DNA of 64,000 nucleotides from Bacteroidota bacterium (GTDB lineage Bacteria > Bacteroidota > Bacteroidia > Bacteroidales > FEN-979), in contig JAPLDL010000013.1 of assembly GCA_026391735.1 (NCBI GenBank), positions 62,001-126,000 of the forward strand, read 5' to 3'. The notes below the pieces were generated by a model, which saw nothing but the letters and a program-made list of their open reading frames with translations, was not told the origin of the DNA and ran no database searches. Of this stretch, positions 61,419 to 64,000 are shown piece by piece; the first letter of the stretch is position 1; each line of letters starts with the position of its first letter. The position numbers and the translations under genes were made by a program.

Positions 61419-61449
61419 TTGGTAAACTCCAAAGAATTATGTAATTTTG
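61419..61449 (+). promoter_or_regulatory. Bacteroidota-type promoter for rpsO
   Basis: TTG at 61419-61421, a 20-base spacer, then TAATTTTG at 61442-61449, matching the consensus in both boxes and in spacing. It places the transcription start near 61456 and leaves about 44 bases of leader before rpsO. Confidence 0.7.
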
Positions 61450-61499
61450 CAGCCCGATTTTAATACCCTAAAAAATACGTTAATTTAAGTTTTCAGAAA

Positions 61500-61769
61500 A
61501 TGAATTTTGCACCTGAAGTAAAGAAGACAGCATTTAAAGAGCACGGAAAATCTGAATTTGACACTGGTTCAGCAGAAGCCCAGATTGCATTGTTTACCAT
61601 GAAGATCCAGCATCTTACCGAGCATCTTAAAATAAACAAAAAAGACATGGCCACCGAAAGATCCCTTGTTGGCATGGTTGGAAAGCGCCGCCGTTTGCTC
61701 GACTACCTGAAGCAAAAAGAGATTGGCCGTTACAGGGCTATCATCAAGAAACTGAATATCCGTAAGTAA
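61500..61769 (+). CDS. rpsO: 30S ribosomal protein S15
   Basis: 89 residues, the usual S15 length. The conserved helices are present: FDTGSAEAQIALFTMKIQHLTEHLKINKKDMATERSLVGMVGKRRRLLDYLKQKEIGRYRAIIKKLNIRK. It binds 16S rRNA in the central domain. It is followed by a strong hairpin and then pnp, the classic rpsO-pnp arrangement. Confidence 0.97.
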   Translation: MNFAPEVKKTAFKEHGKSEFDTGSAEAQIALFTMKIQHLTEHLKINKKDMATERSLVGMVGKRRRLLDYLKQKEIGRYRAIIKKLNIRK

Positions 61770-61788
61770 GGTATTTCTTTACGGAATT

Positions 61789-61820
61789 GTAAAAGAGGCA
61801 ATGTGAATTGCCTCTTTTAC
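61789..61820 (+). terminator. perfect hairpin between rpsO and pnp
   Basis: GTAAAAGAGGCAA (61789-61801) pairs perfectly with TTGCCTCTTTTAC (61808-61820), a 13-bp stem with a 6-base loop. The T run is inside the stem, so it can serve as a terminator on either strand or as an RNase III-type processing hairpin. Confidence 0.75.
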
Positions 61821-61911
61821 TATCTGAAAGACTGTAAGAATTTTATCCCGGGCTTGCAGCTTCCTTTAATAAACCAGAAAATCCGGGCCCATACATAAAG
61901 AATTATTCCAG

Positions 61912-64000
61912 ATGAACCCTATTTTAAAAACTTTCCAGCTCCCCGACGGTCGCGAGGTAAGTATTGAAACCGGACGCCTCGCAAAGCAGGCCGACGGTTC
62001 CGTTGTCGTCAAGCTGGGCGATACTATGTTACTGGCCACCGTGGTTGCCAGGCAGGAAGCAGGCGAAAATGTTGATTTCATGCCGCTTTCCGTTGAATAC
62101 CGTGAAAAATATGCTGCAGCTGGCCGTTTCCCCGGTGGTTTCTTCAAACGTGAAACCAGACCGTCCGATTACGAGGTACTGATCGCACGCCTCGTCGACC
62201 GCGTATTAAGACCTCTCTTCCCCGATGATTTTCATGCAGAAGTACAGGTTATCATAACCCTCATCTCTGCCGACAGGAATATCATGCCCGATGCACTTGC
62301 AGGACTTGCTGCATCAGCTGCTCTTGCTGTTAGTGACATTCCTTTCCTCGGACCAATCTCCGAAGTGCGCGTGGCCAGGATCAATGGACAATTTGTTGTC
62401 AACCCTAACATTTCAGACCTTGCCAATGCAGATATCGACATCCTGGTCGGTGCAACCATGGAAAACATAATGATGGTGGAAGGTGAAATGAAAGAAGTTT
62501 CGGAAGACGCGATGGTGGAAGCCCTCCGTGTTGCCCATGATGCTATAAAAGTTCAATGCCAGGCTCAGATGGACCTTGCTTCTCAGATCGAGTCATCAAA
62601 AGTCAAGCGGGTATATTGCCATGAGGTCAATGATGCAGAATACATGCAAAAGATACATGCCGCTTGTTACGATAAGATATATGCCATGGCAGCTAAAGGA
62701 GTTGCCGACAAACACGAACGCAAAACTATCATTGATACTATAAAAGAAGAATTTGTTGCTGCACTTACCGAAGAAGAAAAGGTAAAGTACGCTCCTATGA
62801 CAGGCCGTTATTACCATCATCTTGAAAAGGAAGCTGTCAGGAATGCAACTCTTGACGCACGTATTCGCGTTGACGGCCGTAAACTCGATCAGATCCGCCC
62901 TATCTGGAGCTCGGTCGATTATCTTCCGGCAGCCCATGGTTCGGCTGTCTTTACCAGGGGTGAGACCCAGTCACTGACTACCGTCACTTTGGGAACCAAA
63001 CTTGATGAACAGGTCGTAGACGGTGCGGTGATCGAAGGTAAAACAAATTTTATGCTGCATTATAACTTCCCTCCCTTTGCAACAAAGGAAGTGAAACCCA
63101 TCCGCAGTACAAGCAGAAGAGAGATCGGCCACGGCAATCTCGCTCTCCGTGCATTAAAACCTGTCCTGCCCACAGATGAGGACAGCCACTATACCATCCG
63201 CATTGTTTCGGACATTCTGGAATCCAACGGTTCGTCATCCATGGCGACCGTCTGTGCAGGAACGCTTGCTCTGATGGATGCCGGTGTGAAGATCAAAAAA
63301 CCTGTATCAGGCATTGCCATGGGCCTCATTACCGATATGAAGACTGGAAAATATGCTGTTCTTTCTGATATCCTTGGCGACGAAGACCACCTCGGTGACA
63401 TGGACTTCAAGGTTTGCGGTACTGCCGACGGTATAACAGCCTGCCAGATGGATATTAAATGTGACGGTCTATCCTATGATATTCTAAAAGAAGCTCTGGA
63501 ACAGGCAAAACGTGGAAGAATGCATATTCTCGGCGAAATGGCTAAGACCATCACTGAACCCCGTGCAGATTACAAACCATTCGTACCTCGTATCACCCAG
63601 ATTAAGATACCCCGTGAATTTATCGGCGCTATTATCGGCCCTGGAGGAAAGGTCATACAGGAAATGCAACGTGAAACAGGAACCACCATTGTTATCGAAG
63701 AAGTCGGCGAATTCGGCGTTATCGATATTGTGGCCGATAATGTTGACGCAAGGGATGCCGTTCTCAACAAGATCAAGAGGATCGTTGCCGTACCTGAGGT
63801 TGGAGAAATATATAAAGGCAAAGTGAAAAATATCCAGCCTTTTGGAGCCTTTATCGAGATCCTTCCAAACCAGGACGGGCTGCTTCATATCTCCGAAATT
63901 GAGTGGAGACGCCTTGAAAAGGTCGAGGATGCTCTGAAAGTCGGTGATGAAGTGGAAGTGAAACTTATCGAGGTCGACCCTAAGACAGGGAAACTAAAAC
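61912..64000 (+). CDS. pnp: polynucleotide phosphorylase, 3' end beyond the window
   Basis: The frame from the ATG at 61912 stays open to the last base (about 696 codons). It starts [15 protein letters not shown] and contains the first RNase PH domain ([28 protein letters not shown]), the helical linker and the second RNase PH domain ([40 protein letters not shown] and [14 protein letters not shown]). A KH domain ([20 protein letters not shown]) and the start of an S1 domain ([36 protein letters not shown]) follow. It degrades RNA from the 3' end with phosphate. Only the last part of the S1 domain and any tail are missing. Confidence 0.96.
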   Translation, partial: MNPILKTFQLPDGREVSIETGRLAKQADGSVVVKLGDTMLLATVVARQEAGENVDFMPLSVEYREKYAAAGRFPGGFFKRETRPSDYEVLIARLVDRVLRPLFPDDFHAEVQVIITLISADRNIMPDALAGLAASAALAVSDIPFLGPISEVRVARINGQFVVNPNISDLANADIDILVGATMENIMMVEGEMKEVSEDAMVEALRVAHDAIKVQCQAQMDLASQIESSKVKRVYCHEVNDAEYMQKIHAACYDKIYAMAAKGVADKHERKTIIDTIKEEFVAALTEEEKVKYAPMTGRYYHHLEKEAVRNATLDARIRVDGRKLDQIRPIWSSVDYLPAAHGSAVFTRGETQSLTTVTLGTKLDEQVVDGAVIEGKTNFMLHYNFPPFATKEVKPIRSTSRREIGHGNLALRALKPVLPTDEDSHYTIRIVSDILESNGSSSMATVCAGTLALMDAGVKIKKPVSGIAMGLITDMKTGKYAVLSDILGDEDHLGDMDFKVCGTADGITACQMDIKCDGLSYDILKEALEQAKRGRMHILGEMAKTITEPRADYKPFVPRITQIKIPREFIGAIIGPGGKVIQEMQRETGTTIVIEEVGEFGVIDIVADNVDARDAVLNKIKRIVAVPEVGEIYKGKVKNIQPFGAFIEILPNQDGLLHISEIEWRRLEKVEDALKVGDEVEVKLIEVDPKTGKLK

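Noticed and set aside
62596-63888. Minus-strand frames of 60-134 codons inside pnp
   Set aside because: They are antisense to a highly conserved gene and have no independent signals.

Overview
The window looks like a chromosomal segment of a Bacteroidota bacterium, most likely a Bacteroidales or Marinilabiliales type that is anaerobic or microaerotolerant. Evidence for the phylum: several upstream regions carry the Bacteroidota promoter form (TTG, about 20 bases, TAnnTTTG); at least two secreted proteins end in type IX secretion (T9SS type A) sorting domains; many short N-terminal signal peptides end in a Gln-type SPI site (SQ, AQ); and families typical of the phylum are present (DUF3857 transglutaminases, DUF4412, TlpA/DUF4369 thioredoxins, CarboxypepD_reg-like proteins, FISUMP). 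A rubrerythrin beside a flavin reductase-rubredoxin fusion points to an anaerobic lifestyle. I see no rRNA, tRNA, CRISPR array, insertion sequence or phage gene. Two housekeeping blocks at the right end (recR/glmM and rpsO/pnp) mark it as ordinary chromosome.

Layout. 0-6.6 kb: a tightly packed run of secreted/stress genes (FISUMP, TlpA-like thioredoxin, esterase, erythromycin-esterase-like), a methyltransferase, a membrane protein, a likely deletion scar of a secreted hydrolase, and a YdeI protein. 6.7-16.5 kb: small membrane protein, double VOC protein, GH36/27-like glycosidase, PQQ-like propeller, HELFH metalloprotein, a free-standing SecD P1-like periplasmic protein, nucleoid-associated protein, second YdeI protein, TfoX-N protein and a remnant of an S41 peptidase C-terminus. 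16.5-23.8 kb: a three-gene envelope operon made of a 1108-residue TPR plus MORN protein and two DUF3857/transglutaminase-fold proteins, one with an intact Cys-His-Asp triad and one without. 23.8-30.5 kb: M13 peptidase, then on the minus strand a B12-binding protein with the Wx9EH photoreceptor signature, a T9SS-exported subtilase and a lipoprotein metallophosphoesterase. 30.5-36.7 kb: a broken CarboxypepD_reg-like gene, a lipoprotein, GH53 endo-galactanase, SDR, Hrb-like flavin reductase-rubredoxin, rubrerythrin and a GH47 alpha-mannosidase.

36.7-43.1 kb holds a likely envelope lipid/lipoprotein trafficking module: LolA-like periplasmic protein, two FtsX/LolC-E type permeases, one ABC ATPase and a DUF1302-like outer-membrane barrel. 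A heptamer array interrupts it. 43.1-48.8 kb: secreted and lipoprotein genes. 48.8-52.5 kb (minus): a FIST sensor coupled to a PAS-HisKA-REC hybrid kinase, and a MORN protein. 52.5-61.3 kb: recR, glmM with a small basic protein, a pentapeptide protein with about 64 uninterrupted repeats, a TPR protein, a ComA-like phosphosulfolactate synthase, aroE, DUF4342 and an aldehyde dehydrogenase. 61.4 kb to the end: rpsO and the 5' part of pnp, which runs off the window.

Points most worth a second look: the Wx9EH B12 protein; the orphan SecD P1-like protein; the active/inactive DUF3857 pair behind the MORN protein; the heptamer arrays that abut stop codons, one folding into a perfect 21-bp terminator shared by two convergent genes; and three decayed genes in the intergenic space.
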